From positions 62,001 through 126,000 of the forward strand of contig JAUIFF010000014.1 of assembly GCA_030429545.1 (NCBI GenBank): a stretch of DNA of 64,000 bases, given 5' to 3'. The translations under genes and the position numbers were made by a program. Origin of the DNA: Polyangia bacterium (GTDB taxonomy: Bacteria > Myxococcota_A > Polyangia > Nannocystales > Nannocystaceae). How positions within the stretch are numbered: the stretch's first letter is position 1; every line of letters starts with the position of its first letter. Shown here one piece after another: positions 42,910 to 53,007 of this stretch. The notes under the pieces were generated by a model. The model saw nothing but the letters and a program-made list of their open reading frames with translations. It was not told where the DNA came from and made no database searches.

Positions 42910-42935
42910 CAAAGGGCCCAATGTAGGGCCCTTTG
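42910..42935. terminator. Bidirectional terminator between convergent genes
   Basis: CAAAGGGCCC (42910-42919), loop of 6, GGGCCCTTTG (42926-42935): a perfect 10-bp stem with A/T base pairs at the foot, between the Smr and phosphoesterase gene ends. Confidence 0.8.
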
Positions 42936-42956
42936 CACAATCACGTAGCATGCGAA

Positions 42957-44198
42957 CTACTTGGTAATCGTCTTCTCAAAGTCGATGTTGCCCTCAAAGT
43001 CGTAGAACACACCGGTCATTTGATTACCCTCGATCTCGATCCACATAAACCCAGCTTTTTGGTCGTCTTCAAAGTACACCGGGTTGTCGTCGTGGTGTTC
43101 AAAGTCGGTCTCCTTGGCGGCCGCCCCCGAAACGATAAATTCGGTGCCACAGCGCGGCTCGAGCCACTGGCGGTTGTGGTCGTGGCCACAGAAGTAGATA
43201 TCGATTTGCCCGCACACGGCGTCGTCCATGAAGTCCTTGACATCTTCACCGCTGACGATCGGGACCCAGTCAAACCCCTCGTAGTTGCCGGCATTGCCGT
43301 GGGCTCCGTTTGAAATGTACGGGTGGTGACCAAACGCGATTTTCCAGGTTGCGTCGGAATTGTTGATCCCGTCGGTCAACCAGTCCTTTTGTTCATCCCA
43401 CTCGTAACCCCAAAAAATCCGTGAGGTATCGAGGCCAAAGAAGTGGACATTCTCGTGCTGGAAATCATACCACTTCGCTGGGCAGGTCCACTTCTCACTA
43501 TAGTCGGAGTATTCGATTTGATACTCCGCCTTGTGCCATTGATTGGCGATAAGACCGTAGTCGTGGTTGCCAAACACAATGTAAAACGGGAAGCCGATAT
43601 CGGCGTAGGGCATCTCAAACTTGGTCTGGAACTGCCCGTCCTCGGGGGAGTCGACCCCGTCGTCGTAGAAGTTGTCACCCAAGTAAATCGCGAAGTCGCA
43701 GCCCCGCTCGGCGCACACCATCTCCATGGCGTTGGCGACCGCGTACTGGGTCTCATTGCCCTCGCCACCATCGCCTAGGGCGATAAACCGGACCACCCCG
43801 TCGTTGTTGCCCGTGTCGGTCTCGCCCTCGGTATCCGAGTCGGAATCGCTCGTGGTCGTCGGATCGGTTGTGCTCGGGTCGGTCGTACTCGGATCGGTTG
43901 TGCTCGGGTCGGTCGTACTCGGGTCGGCGGTCGTGCTCGGGTCGGCCGTTGTGCTCGGGTCGTCGGTGGTCGGGCCCGCGGTGTCTGAGTCGGAGTTGCC
44001 ACCGGTCGGCCCGGTTGCCTCGTTGCCAGAGCTCCCGTTGGTCCCATCGCTGGTCGCCGGGGTTGTCTCGGCTGTGGAGGCTTCTGAGTCCGATGCTGAT
44101 GCACTGTCCGATGAGCCAGATTCAGGGTCACCGCAGGCGGCAACCACCAGCGGCAAGGCAAACAGCAAGGAGGAAAAACGTAAAGTTGAGACGGCCAT
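42957..44198 (-). CDS. Metallophosphoesterase (purple-acid-phosphatase-like) lipoprotein
   Basis: 413 residues from the ATG at 44198. Lipobox VAAC at about residue 21, then about 120 residues of Ser/Thr/Asp linker with STTDP repeats. The catalytic domain carries all metallophosphoesterase blocks: FIALGDGGEG, YLGDNFYDDGV, YIVFGNHDYG, IAFGHHPYISNG and YFCGHDHNRQW. The Tyr in GDNFY is a purple-acid-phosphatase trait. Likely a surface phosphatase with a dinuclear metal site. The repeat-rich DNA of the linker (about 43860-43960) is prone to length change. Confidence 0.87.
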   Translation of the reverse strand: MAVSTLRFSSLLFALPLVVAACGDPESGSSDSASASDSEASTAETTPATSDGTNGSSGNEATGPTGGNSDSDTAGPTTDDPSTTADPSTTADPSTTDPSTTDPSTTDPSTTDPTTTSDSDSDTEGETDTGNNDGVVRFIALGDGGEGNETQYAVANAMEMVCAERGCDFAIYLGDNFYDDGVDSPEDGQFQTKFEMPYADIGFPFYIVFGNHDYGLIANQWHKAEYQIEYSDYSEKWTCPAKWYDFQHENVHFFGLDTSRIFWGYEWDEQKDWLTDGINNSDATWKIAFGHHPYISNGAHGNAGNYEGFDWVPIVSGEDVKDFMDDAVCGQIDIYFCGHDHNRQWLEPRCGTEFIVSGAAAKETDFEHHDDNPVYFEDDQKAGFMWIEIEGNQMTGVFYDFEGNIDFEKTITK

Positions 44199-44379
44199 GA
44201 TCACCTCACAGGGAGGCGTGAACCTACCAGGAACCTCAAAAATGTGCACGCGTGGCACCCGTGAGGCTGATACCCGTCCACGATTGCAAATGCACGGACC
44301 TCAGCTTGCCAGTGCATGATAACCACTTGGAAATATTGACTTACAAGTGGCTGCCGAGCGCCATCGGTCACCTGCTGAA

Positions 44380-46491
44380 CTACCGGTCGGTTGCGACAAT
44401 CGACTCGATCGAGCGCTTGGGTTTGGCGAGGCGAAACGCACCATCATGCAGATTTGGCCAGTCGATGTGGTAGTAGCGCCCGACCACCGGCTGTTCGTCG
44501 ACCGTCACCAACTCGAGTTCCTGGCGCAGGTCGTGGCAGCTGAGCCCCGTGCCGAGGTCTCGCTCGCGGTCGGCCAAACACCCAATCCCCTCGTAGACGT
44601 AGAGGCATTGACTTTCGGCGATCGCCGCGATGCCCTCGGGGCCAACGAGTTCTTCAAGACAGGAGGTATCGGGCTCGTGGCACCCGCGCGCGGCCGAGAC
44701 ACCAAACACTTGAAACTGCTTGCGCGGTTCCCCCATGTACAGGTGATCACCCATCCGTGGCAGGCGCAGCTCATAGCGATCGGCCTGCTTTTCGGGCGTC
44801 AGTTCGATCACCGCGCATCCATCGGGAATTTGCATACGCATGCGATGCAACAAATGAACCTCGGCGAGTTCGTCGTATTCCATGTCGCGGATAAATCCGA
44901 GGTGGATAAGCGGGCTGGCCAAGAACACCACCCCGAGCCCGAGCGCAATCTTGCGATTGAATTGCCAAAGCGGTCGCACCCCCGCGGCCGCCAACAGGAT
45001 TGCAGGCACGGCAAGATGGAGGTAGTAGCGGGCCTGAAAACTCGGCACGTCTGAAATCACAGCCGCATGCCCGGTGTGAAACAGGGCGAGCCACGCCAAC
45101 AAAAACAGCCCCATCGCCCGGTAGTTGTTCCACAGCCAATACCCGCCTATCGCCATCAAGACCAGTAGTGGAGCCGGTGTGATCGAGAGGTTGAGCAGGG
45201 TGTTGCGCACCGGGTCAAATAGCAGGGCAAACGCGTCGGCGAGCACGGCAACATTCAAGCCCTCGCGCACCTGCTCGTTGAACTGCGTCATCAGGTGCCA
45301 GGCGCTAAAAAGCCCGCCGCCAACGACCGTCAGCACACCCAAAAATAGGCGGCGTGCCCGGGGTACACCGTCACGGCGAAGGACCACAATAATCGTGACC
45401 AACAACGGCAAAAACAGGGTGTTGAGTGGTCGCACCATCAACATTGCCGCCACCAAAATTGGGTAGGCAACGGTGGCCCCCACTCGAACCCAACGCGTCC
45501 CGTCGCCGATCGCGGTGTGCAGTAGGGCAAACGCCGTCGACGACACCACGATCGACGAGATAAACGCGATCTCGCTGGGAGTAAACCGGATATGGCTGGG
45601 CAGCACCGCAATCATGGCCGCACAGGCGAGCGCGACGGCGTGGTCTTTGAGCAGCGAGTATGCATGTGCAAATATTGCAATCGGCGCAACAATGCCAAAC
45701 CCGAGGTTGACCGCCAAAATGACATCCGTGAGGTAGGCACGCCCGCCCTGCCAGGCGTTGAACTCGGGAAACAACACCCCCGAGTACAGCAAGCCGGCAC
45801 TTGTGACCACGCGCGAGTAGGGCCAGGGCCCCAAAAACATTGACTGTGCAACAAAAATACGAAGGGCCGCCCCGACCACGACCGTGGCCAACAATCCCCA
45901 CCAGATCGCCGGCTTGGCCCCGCGCAACAAACGAGCGGTGAGACCCAACAAAATAGCTAGGATCAGGGCGAGGTGGACAAGTCCATCGGTGACCCAGGCA
46001 ACGACGGAGCGATTGGCCTGCGTAAGCAGTGGTGCGCTGTCGACCTCGTCCTCAATCACATCCCAAAACGCGCCTGTGTCGTTTTTGGCGACCGCGGCGA
46101 CGACATCGGAAATAACCGCGTCGGCACCTTCGGGGTTTTGCCCGGGGACCACCACAAAGCTGTCGGTTTGCCACGACCCTTCGGCCCGCGAGGCGTGGTC
46201 GAGGGTGAACTGCACCGGCGCCCCCTCGGCATCCACTAGGGTGACGCGAATCCCCTCGGCTTCGACCTGGAGGTTGTGGAGTTGCCAACCGTTGATCGGC
46301 GCGCCACCGAGTTGGTACGGGGCAAACAGGGCGACAACATCGGCCTCGCGCCCGCGCTTGATGACATATTCCTCGGCCGCAGCTTCGCCTGCGTAACTGA
46401 CAACGGGTACCGCCGACACAAGGGCGACTGCCAACAACAATTTTCGCACCAGGCCCCGGCGCGGCGTCGGGTTGTTGTCAGACGAAGTCAT
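44380..46491 (-). CDS. Polytopic inner-membrane protein, possibly a GT-C-type glycosyltransferase
   Basis: 703 residues from the ATG at 46491. A signal-like first helix and a periplasmic domain (about 30-165) precede some ten to twelve transmembrane helices (about 170-560), followed by a soluble C-terminal domain with several Cys. The helix count, the early luminal loop and ALLFDPVRNTLLNLSITP resemble GT-C lipid-linked sugar transferases, but no signature I can name is present. An uncharacterised exporter or enzyme of envelope glycans is the best guess. Confidence 0.5.
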   Translation of the reverse strand: MTSSDNNPTPRRGLVRKLLLAVALVSAVPVVSYAGEAAAEEYVIKRGREADVVALFAPYQLGGAPINGWQLHNLQVEAEGIRVTLVDAEGAPVQFTLDHASRAEGSWQTDSFVVVPGQNPEGADAVISDVVAAVAKNDTGAFWDVIEDEVDSAPLLTQANRSVVAWVTDGLVHLALILAILLGLTARLLRGAKPAIWWGLLATVVVGAALRIFVAQSMFLGPWPYSRVVTSAGLLYSGVLFPEFNAWQGGRAYLTDVILAVNLGFGIVAPIAIFAHAYSLLKDHAVALACAAMIAVLPSHIRFTPSEIAFISSIVVSSTAFALLHTAIGDGTRWVRVGATVAYPILVAAMLMVRPLNTLFLPLLVTIIVVLRRDGVPRARRLFLGVLTVVGGGLFSAWHLMTQFNEQVREGLNVAVLADAFALLFDPVRNTLLNLSITPAPLLVLMAIGGYWLWNNYRAMGLFLLAWLALFHTGHAAVISDVPSFQARYYLHLAVPAILLAAAGVRPLWQFNRKIALGLGVVFLASPLIHLGFIRDMEYDELAEVHLLHRMRMQIPDGCAVIELTPEKQADRYELRLPRMGDHLYMGEPRKQFQVFGVSAARGCHEPDTSCLEELVGPEGIAAIAESQCLYVYEGIGCLADRERDLGTGLSCHDLRQELELVTVDEQPVVGRYYHIDWPNLHDGAFRLAKPKRSIESIVATDR

Positions 46492-46548
46492 GGCCGGCAA
46501 GCTAGCACACAAACCGCGAGCGATTGAGCTTATGTATACACATGCATC

Positions 46549-47433
46549 TCAGGGGACCAATGGGAGCACCATCACCCGATACCACGCGTTCGGCGTGTCT
46601 GTGCACTCGGGACCGTCGACAAACTGCTTGGCATCGCGGACCCACACACGAAAGTTTGGGAGCGTGCCCGAATTGGGGCCAACATCCTCCCAGGTCTGCT
46701 GTGACTCACTTATCGACACCAACAGGCGCTCGGCTTCGCCACAAAAATCGTCGTCGAAGGTTGCACACGCACTCGTGCCGATGGTGGCGGTGAGCGGCGC
46801 ATAGAGGTCGTCGGGCGCCAACCCGTCGGGCACCAGCGACGTGCCATTGGCGGCGGCGAGCTGCAGCTCACCCGAGGTCGTCTCCACCCGGATCCATTGC
46901 GCGGTCCACCAGGGCGCGTGCTGGACAAACCGCAGATTGACCTGAGCTGGAAAACTGACCACCGGCAAGTCTGGCTGCGCCCACAGGTCGAGCGTGACCT
47001 CGGTCGACTCATCTCCGTCGCCACACATCATCAACACACTCATGGTCGATTGTTCGTCGGTCTCCTGCCACAGCACATCGCAGCTCCACTGGTAGTCGGC
47101 ATCGATACCAACATCGGGCGCCTCAGAAAACGTAAAGCCGAGCTCGACATCCGCGTCGAGTGGACACGCTCCCGCCGTGGTTTCACCCTGGGTATCGGTC
47201 TCACCTGCCGTGGGTTCACCCTGGGTATCGGTTTCTCCAACCGTCGTCGGGTCGCCCGTATCAGTGCCCGTTTCGCCACCGGTGCTCGACCAATCGCCGG
47301 TCATTGTCGACACATCCGTCGCGCTTTCAACTTCGGTTGTCGAAGGCTCGGTAGTGTCTGCGGTGGTCGAGCTCGACTTGTCCGGCCCGCAACCGAGCGC
47401 GAACACAGCAAGCAAAATGGCGAGGCGGTACAT
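46549..47433 (-). CDS. Lipoprotein with Thr/Gly/Asp-rich linker
   Basis: 294 residues from the ATG at 47433. Lipobox ALGC at about residue 15; a linker of about 80 residues with repeated GETDTQGE units; then a beta-rich domain (CPLDADVELGFTFSEAP, DVLWQETDEQSTMSVLMMCG, VSFPAQVNLRFVQH) with four to six Cys. No family recognised. It resembles other linker-bearing surface lipoproteins in this window in layout only. Confidence 0.6.
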   Translation of the reverse strand: MYRLAILLAVFALGCGPDKSSSTTADTTEPSTTEVESATDVSTMTGDWSSTGGETGTDTGDPTTVGETDTQGEPTAGETDTQGETTAGACPLDADVELGFTFSEAPDVGIDADYQWSCDVLWQETDEQSTMSVLMMCGDGDESTEVTLDLWAQPDLPVVSFPAQVNLRFVQHAPWWTAQWIRVETTSGELQLAAANGTSLVPDGLAPDDLYAPLTATIGTSACATFDDDFCGEAERLLVSISESQQTWEDVGPNSGTLPNFRVWVRDAKQFVDGPECTDTPNAWYRVMVLPLVP

Positions 47434-47501
47434 CGCCCAACTGTACGCCAGCACACCCTCCCACTGAAGGAGTATCGGCGGCCAGGCGTGCCGCCGGTGC
47501 G

Positions 47502-48740
47502 CTAGATAATCTCGGAGATCAGGTTACCGCCATCGACCGCGGTCAACGGTCGACCGGCGGCACTCATGCGGGTCTTCTCCGGATCTGCGCCCAACTGGTG
47601 AAATACCGTACGAAACAGGTCGGGAACGGTGACCGGTCTGTCGCGTATTTCGTAGCCGTCGATATCGGTTGCGCCAACCACCTGTCCACCCCGTATACCC
47701 CCCCCGGCGAGCACCGCCGAGGCGACCCGTGGGTAGTGGTCACGGCCCCCCCTGGCGTTGATCTGTGGGGTTCGGCCAAAGTCACCGATCAACAGAACCA
47801 GTGTCGACTCGAGCAGCCCGCGATCGTTGAGGTCATCGAGCAGCGCAGACATCCCAGCATCGAGTTCGGCACTCAACTTCTGCACCGTGGCAAAGTTGTC
47901 CTGGTGGGTATCCCAGCCGCGTAGGGCAACTTCGACAAACGGCACACCGACCTCGACCAAGCGCCTCGCCATCAGACACCCGAGGCCAAAGCGCGACTGT
48001 TGGCCGTAGCGCTCATGGACCGAAGCTGGCTCGCGGCTCAACTCAAATGCAGCTGCATCTTTTGCCCGCATCATCGCCACGGCCTGCTCGACAACCTTGC
48101 TATGCCCCTGCGTTTGACTGCCTGGATGGCGAGCCGCAAACCGTGCCTCGCTCGCGCGCCAGAGCGCGAGTCGGCGATCAAACCGGGTTTGGTCGACCCC
48201 GACCGCGGGCTTTAGGTTGCGCACGGGGACCGCCGGGTTTTGCACGACAAACGGGGCAAACCCAGCGCCGAGCATACCCGGGCCATGCCCGGGCCCGGCG
48301 ATCGACACATACCCGGGCAACACCCCAGCACTGCGAGTTTCAGCGATCATCGAGCCAACCGACGGGTGCTTGACGCCACCGGCCGGAGCATAGCCGGCAT
48401 GCATGAGGTAGCGCGCACGGTCGTGGTTGCCCTCCTTGCTGGTCAACGAGCGGATCACCGCCAAATGTTGCATACGCAAGGCCAACAGCGGCAGGTGCTC
48501 GCTCACCCGGATCCCGCTCACACGCGACTCAATCGCCCGAAACGGTCCTCCTGTTTCGCGCCCGGGCTTGGGGTCCCAGGTGTCGATCTGGCTCGGACCT
48601 CCATGCATAAACAAGCAAATACAACTGCGAACTTTGGTTGCTGCCTCACCCTGGGCAGCTTTGGCCTCTGGGTTTAAAAAGGCGGCTGCGAGGGCACCTA
48701 GGCCACCCGACAAAAAACGACGGCGATGGATGTGTGACAT
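47502..48740 (-). CDS. DUF1501 protein with Tat signal
   Basis: 412 residues from the ATG at 48740, which begins with the Tat motif HRRRFLSGGLGALAAAF. DUF1501 hallmarks: CICLFMHGGPSQIDTWDPKP, GGVKHPSVGSMIAE, VEVALRGWDTHQDNF and LIGDFGRTPQIN followed by GRDHYP. The family is sulfatase-like and usually encoded beside DUF1549/DUF1553 proteins, as here (10 bp downstream of that gene). Abundant in Planctomycetes; the function is unclear. Confidence 0.88.
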   Translation of the reverse strand: MSHIHRRRFLSGGLGALAAAFLNPEAKAAQGEAATKVRSCICLFMHGGPSQIDTWDPKPGRETGGPFRAIESRVSGIRVSEHLPLLALRMQHLAVIRSLTSKEGNHDRARYLMHAGYAPAGGVKHPSVGSMIAETRSAGVLPGYVSIAGPGHGPGMLGAGFAPFVVQNPAVPVRNLKPAVGVDQTRFDRRLALWRASEARFAARHPGSQTQGHSKVVEQAVAMMRAKDAAAFELSREPASVHERYGQQSRFGLGCLMARRLVEVGVPFVEVALRGWDTHQDNFATVQKLSAELDAGMSALLDDLNDRGLLESTLVLLIGDFGRTPQINARGGRDHYPRVASAVLAGGGIRGGQVVGATDIDGYEIRDRPVTVPDLFRTVFHQLGADPEKTRMSAAGRPLTAVDGGNLISEII

Positions 48741-48750
48741 GGTTGGCTCC

Positions 48751-50415
48751 TCAGTGGTTGGTTTGAAACTCGCTGGCGAGCAACAGGGAAAACAACAGGT
48801 CTTCGAACGCGGCCGGGCTGTCGGCCGCATCGGCGAGATAGCGCTCGTGTGCCATCTGTTCTTCGGCGCTGGGAAGGCGCCCGTAGGCCGCCAACACGAG
48901 GGTTTCAATTGCCTGCTTGCGGGCAACCTCCGGCTTGTTGTCGGCATAAAACCCCAGGGCTCGGTCGAGGGTTGGGCTCGCGCCGACCGTCACCCCGCGA
49001 TTGCCGAGGTCGCCGTTGAGAAGCAGCAGTGCCTGGGGCACGTTGCCCGAAAACGACTCGACCTCGGCCGCCTCGTCATCTGCAAATACAAATAGATACT
49101 CGCGCAGTACCTGCTCGCGCCGGGCCTCGACCAGGCGTTGGATGTCGCGTCGCTGCGAGGTTTCGAGCCCGGTGGCGACGATCAAACTGCGAAACAGCTG
49201 CCGGGGTGTTAGCGGGCGCACGGCGGCCTGGGCAAACGCTCGCTGGGCCTCGAGGTTCTCCGCGCCGGCCGAGGTTCGTTGGTAAGCCTTTGACAATACA
49301 ATTTCTTCGACCAGCCACTGAAAGTCGTAGCCACGCTGCTGAAACTGTTGGGCGAGATAGTTGAGAATCGGTGGATGGCTGGCATCACCCTCGCCACCTA
49401 GGTCGTCCCACGGCTCGACAAGGCCGCGGCCAAAAAATTGCGCCCAGGTGCGATTGACTAGAGTTTTTGCGAGCAGCTCAGAGTTCAGCATCTCGCCCGC
49501 CAGCTGTTCTCGACGGGTTTTTTGTGGGTCGTTTGCCACGGCTCGACCGAGAAACTTGGGTGCGACCACAGGCCCGGGCGTGCCGTCGGCATTGGGGATC
49601 CGGGCCTCCCCGCGGGGACGGTCGAACACCCGTACCATCCGACCTTCGGGGCTCTTTTTGTTGCGTGCCCGCGACTGGGCAAAAAATGCCCCCATCGCAT
49701 AAAAGTCGCTTTGTTTGTAACGGTCGTCATAGGGATGGTCGTGGCACTGTGCACAACCGATCTGCACTCCCAACAACAGCCTGGTTGCCTCGGTCGTAAC
49801 CCCCTCAATCCGGTTTTTTTTGCCGTGGCGAAACAAGAAAGTGGCCGGCCCGGCATCGGCCACGGGGTACTCCCCTTCGACCGTGAGCAGCTCCTGTACC
49901 ATCCGGTTGTAGGGCACGCGATTTTGCAACTGCTCGGCCCACCACCCACGAAAACTGGCATGCAAGCGCCGCGACTGGCCGCCGGGCTCGAGACCTATCA
50001 TTAAATCTGCATATACATCGGCCCAGTGTTCGGCAAACTCAGGACTCTCGATCAGGTTGTGGACCAAGTGTAACCTTTTACCCCTACCGGATGTGCGCTT
50101 GAGAAACTCCTCGGCCTCTGCTTCGGTCGGCACCCGGCCGACAAGGTCGAGGGTGACGCGTCGCATAAACTCCGCATCATCGGCCGCTTTGGCAGGTTTG
50201 ACCCCCGCTCGCGCCCAGTGCTGGTCGAGCAGTTGGTCGAGTTTAGAAGCAGTCGATTGCTCACTCGGTTGTTCATCCGCCGGCGTATTGGCATCGGCCT
50301 GGGCTCCGGGTCGCACACAGCTGGCGAGGCCAACTCCAAAAACCGCAACTCCGGCAATCAACCAGGCATGTAGGAGTTGGGAGCGTCCTCGCCTGCGCTT
50401 TGAGTGGGTAACCAT
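48751..50415 (-). CDS. DUF1549/DUF1553 lipoprotein with CxxCH motif
   Basis: 554 residues. Lipobox LASC at about residue 33. DUF1549: FMRRVTLDLVGRVPTEAEAE, YADLMIGLEPGGQSRR. The CAQCHDHPYD motif is a possible haem-c site. DUF1553: LVNRTWAQFFGRGLVEPWDD, SHPPILNYLAQQF, VLSKAYQRTS, RPLTPRQLFRSLIVATGL. In Planctomycetes these pair with DUF1501. First of a two-gene operon. A redox or surface polymer role has been suggested for the family but is not established. Confidence 0.87.
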   Translation of the reverse strand: MVTHSKRRRGRSQLLHAWLIAGVAVFGVGLASCVRPGAQADANTPADEQPSEQSTASKLDQLLDQHWARAGVKPAKAADDAEFMRRVTLDLVGRVPTEAEAEEFLKRTSGRGKRLHLVHNLIESPEFAEHWADVYADLMIGLEPGGQSRRLHASFRGWWAEQLQNRVPYNRMVQELLTVEGEYPVADAGPATFLFRHGKKNRIEGVTTEATRLLLGVQIGCAQCHDHPYDDRYKQSDFYAMGAFFAQSRARNKKSPEGRMVRVFDRPRGEARIPNADGTPGPVVAPKFLGRAVANDPQKTRREQLAGEMLNSELLAKTLVNRTWAQFFGRGLVEPWDDLGGEGDASHPPILNYLAQQFQQRGYDFQWLVEEIVLSKAYQRTSAGAENLEAQRAFAQAAVRPLTPRQLFRSLIVATGLETSQRRDIQRLVEARREQVLREYLFVFADDEAAEVESFSGNVPQALLLLNGDLGNRGVTVGASPTLDRALGFYADNKPEVARKQAIETLVLAAYGRLPSAEEQMAHERYLADAADSPAAFEDLLFSLLLASEFQTNH

Positions 50416-50558
50416 CGGTGTCTCCTATGTCTTCAAGCCTGCCCAACCAGTGTAACCCGGCTGTAAGCGGCAAAAGTGTTTCACGAAAAACCTATCCCTG
50501 GGGCAAGCCTGAGTACAGCTAGCCGGGGTAAATAATGTATCTACAAACCGTGTCTCGC

Positions 50559-51992
50559 TCAGGCCAACAATGTCACCAGCAGGCGGTCGGCAAGGGCCCG
50601 TAGCTGGCCTGGCTTACCGACCTCAAACTGCTCGTCGCCGACCCGCCACACCGACTCGCCCACCCCGATCCACGCCCGGGCCCCGCAGTCTGGGTCGGGT
50701 GTGTTGGGGGAAAATACGGCCAGTCCCCGGGCCGGTAGCTTCTCGAGGTCGGGTGTTGTTTCGAGCACAACTCGCCGGTGGGCGAGCTCGGCCGCGAGGG
50801 TCAACTCAAACAGGTTGCGCTCTTCCGTTGCAGCTGCAACATCTTCGCCGGCTTCGGCCCGCCACCAGATGGTGACGGTGGCACCGTTGGGACCAAACAC
50901 AGACACGAGGTCGGCCTGGAGCCGCAGGCACAGGGCGTCGACCAACACCAGGGTTTGCGCCGGCAACTGTGGGTCTTTAAACCGCAACTGGGCCGGCTGG
51001 TCGATCACGAGGTTGAGCTGGCGATGTTGGTCGAGTAACGGGCTTTGGTCGCGCGTGTAAAACAGCAGCTCCCCCTCGGCGTAGCGGACATCAAAAATAT
51101 CAATGCCGTGCTCACCGTCGACGCCCTCCCCCACATACACAACTTCGGTACGCACCAGGTTTTCAAACCGCCCCTTGGTGCTGAGGGCATCGAATCCTCC
51201 AGCCGGGTATTGGTCGGCCTCGTCGGCCTCCACCGGCACCTCCTGGGCCTTGCGACGGACCTGCAAACCAACGCTCGGGCCGACACTGCCGATAGCCGCC
51301 ACCGCACCATGAATCTCGCGCAGGGCGAGCCTGGCCGACTCGTTGGGTAGCTCCTGCAGGTGGGCAAGCTCCCACAGATCCTCGGGTTCAAACAGCCGGC
51401 TGTCGGGCAACATCTGGATTGCATGTATACGCAATGAAAGTGCCCAGTCGACCCACTCACGATCGATTCGCAGGGACCATTGCTCGCAACTGTTTGGAAT
51501 CTGTTCGGCCAGCTGGTCGAGTTGGGGGGCGAGCGAGCGCAGGTGGGCTGGGTTGCCCGCGGGCAGCTGCGAGCTTTGGCGCAGGGCAGAACCGAGGGCC
51601 AGACCAACCGCGTGGGCGACCGCTTCTGGCCGTAGTTTGGGCGGTAACCCGGCGATCGCCACATGGGCTTCGCCCACACTCGGGTCGAGCACCCAGCGTC
51701 CGAGCAGGCGGTCTTCGTAGTCCATCCGCCACACCCGCTCCTGTTCGGACCAGGAGCCCAGGTCGCGAGAACTTGCAAATGCAAATGATCGCCCGCTCAG
51801 CAGCATTTGGCCGAGGTCGTGGACCAGGTCGAATGGCAAAAAGTCGAGGCCGTTGGCCCAGCAGGTGCGCAGCCACACCAGCCCGTCGTGGAGGGTTTCT
51901 CGCAGCGGCCCCGCGTGCCCACACAGGTACGCCCAGGCTTCGATCGCCGGGACGATGTTGGTGCGATCGAGCCGGTTTTGCGTGTCAGCCAA
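50559..51992 (-). CDS. Uncharacterised third protein of the MoxR cassette
   Basis: 477 residues, no signal peptide or membrane helix. Two halves: helical with conserved-looking Trp/Leu blocks (GLVWLRTCWANGLDFLPFDL, WRMDYEDRLLGRW), and a beta-rich C-terminal part (VVYVGEGVDGEHGIDIFDVR, VTIWWRAEAGEDV, ARAWIGVGESVWRVGDEQF). It lies 22 bp after the MoxR gene. I do not recognise it; the family may be one of the bpX partners of MoxR-vWA-beta-propeller ternary systems, which I cannot confirm. Confidence 0.5.
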   Translation of the reverse strand: MADTQNRLDRTNIVPAIEAWAYLCGHAGPLRETLHDGLVWLRTCWANGLDFLPFDLVHDLGQMLLSGRSFAFASSRDLGSWSEQERVWRMDYEDRLLGRWVLDPSVGEAHVAIAGLPPKLRPEAVAHAVGLALGSALRQSSQLPAGNPAHLRSLAPQLDQLAEQIPNSCEQWSLRIDREWVDWALSLRIHAIQMLPDSRLFEPEDLWELAHLQELPNESARLALREIHGAVAAIGSVGPSVGLQVRRKAQEVPVEADEADQYPAGGFDALSTKGRFENLVRTEVVYVGEGVDGEHGIDIFDVRYAEGELLFYTRDQSPLLDQHRQLNLVIDQPAQLRFKDPQLPAQTLVLVDALCLRLQADLVSVFGPNGATVTIWWRAEAGEDVAAATEERNLFELTLAAELAHRRVVLETTPDLEKLPARGLAVFSPNTPDPDCGARAWIGVGESVWRVGDEQFEVGKPGQLRALADRLLVTLLA

Positions 51993-52014
51993 CGTCGTCT
52001 ACCAAGGCTCTCAG

Positions 52015-53007
52015 TTAGCCGGCCCGGGAGAGGCCGAGCAGGGCGTGGACTTTTTCCGAAACCACAGATAGCTCGTGGCGGTGGTTGCCGACATAGGCGA
52101 GCAGCTCCAAGTCCGAGGTCTCGACCGCACCGCCGTGATGTAAAAATGCCCGGATCCGAATGAGCTTGTACAGCTTGACGAGTTTGCGGTCGGACACAAA
52201 CACCTTGTCCTCGGTTTCTAGCGCCCGCACAATCCGACGCATCTCGGCAAATACTGAACGCGGAAACCACCGCGCCCGGTCCGCGCCGGGGGTTAGCTCG
52301 AGGCCAAACGTCAGGTCCATAAACCGCTTAAACTTCAAGAAGTCGTCGAACGACGCCGAGCCACGGGCCCACGGTTTGCGCCCCGTCGCCTTGTAGGCCT
52401 CGTTCATAATTCCGGCGTCGACCAGCTCGGCAAAGTGGTTGTCTTTGACCGGGTTGGTCTCGACCTTAATAACAAACCGGTCGGCCATGGCCTCTAATTC
52501 GGTCTGCTCGGGAATCTCATTGGTCGCCGCGAACAGCATCATCAAGTTGACCTTCTCGGGCTTGCCATCTTGGTAAAACTTGCGCTCGTTGAGGATGGTC
52601 AACAGGGTGTTCAAAATCGCCGAGTTCGACTTGAAGATTTCATCCAAAAACGCGACCCGGGCGGTCGGCAGCATCCCCGCGGTCCGACGCACATAGCGGC
52701 CCTTTTTGAGCAGGTCGATGTCGATAGGTCCGAGGATTTCGCTCGGCTCGGTAAACTTGGTGAGCATGTACTCAAAGTAGTCGTCACCACCGAGCCCGAG
52801 GCTCTCCGAGAATTTCACAACCAAGTCGCTTTTGGCAGTGCCCGGGGGGCCGACCATTAGCAACGGTTCCTGTGCAGCTGCACATAAAATCGCAAGGTCG
52901 ATCTCGGTGTCGCGGCCAACAAAGTACTCCTTGAGGTCACGGCCGTGGGTCAAGATCCGTGCACGGACATCATCGATCTCGGATTCTAGTTCGTCTAGCG
53001 TCCACAT
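52015..53007 (-). CDS. MoxR/RavA-type AAA+ ATPase of a three-gene cassette
   Basis: 330 residues. Walker A VGPPGTAKSDL, the FTEPSEILGPIDI loop typical of MoxR/RavA, Walker B VAFLDEIFKSNSAILNTLL, ERKFYQDGK, sensor-1 LFAATNEIP and ELEAMADRFVIKV. It starts inside the end of the preceding large gene (13-bp overlap), so the two are translationally linked. Likely a hexameric remodelling ATPase acting on or with the flanking proteins. Confidence 0.92.
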   Translation of the reverse strand: MWTLDELESEIDDVRARILTHGRDLKEYFVGRDTEIDLAILCAAAQEPLLMVGPPGTAKSDLVVKFSESLGLGGDDYFEYMLTKFTEPSEILGPIDIDLLKKGRYVRRTAGMLPTARVAFLDEIFKSNSAILNTLLTILNERKFYQDGKPEKVNLMMLFAATNEIPEQTELEAMADRFVIKVETNPVKDNHFAELVDAGIMNEAYKATGRKPWARGSASFDDFLKFKRFMDLTFGLELTPGADRARWFPRSVFAEMRRIVRALETEDKVFVSDRKLVKLYKLIRIRAFLHHGGAVETSDLELLAYVGNHRHELSVVSEKVHALLGLSRAG

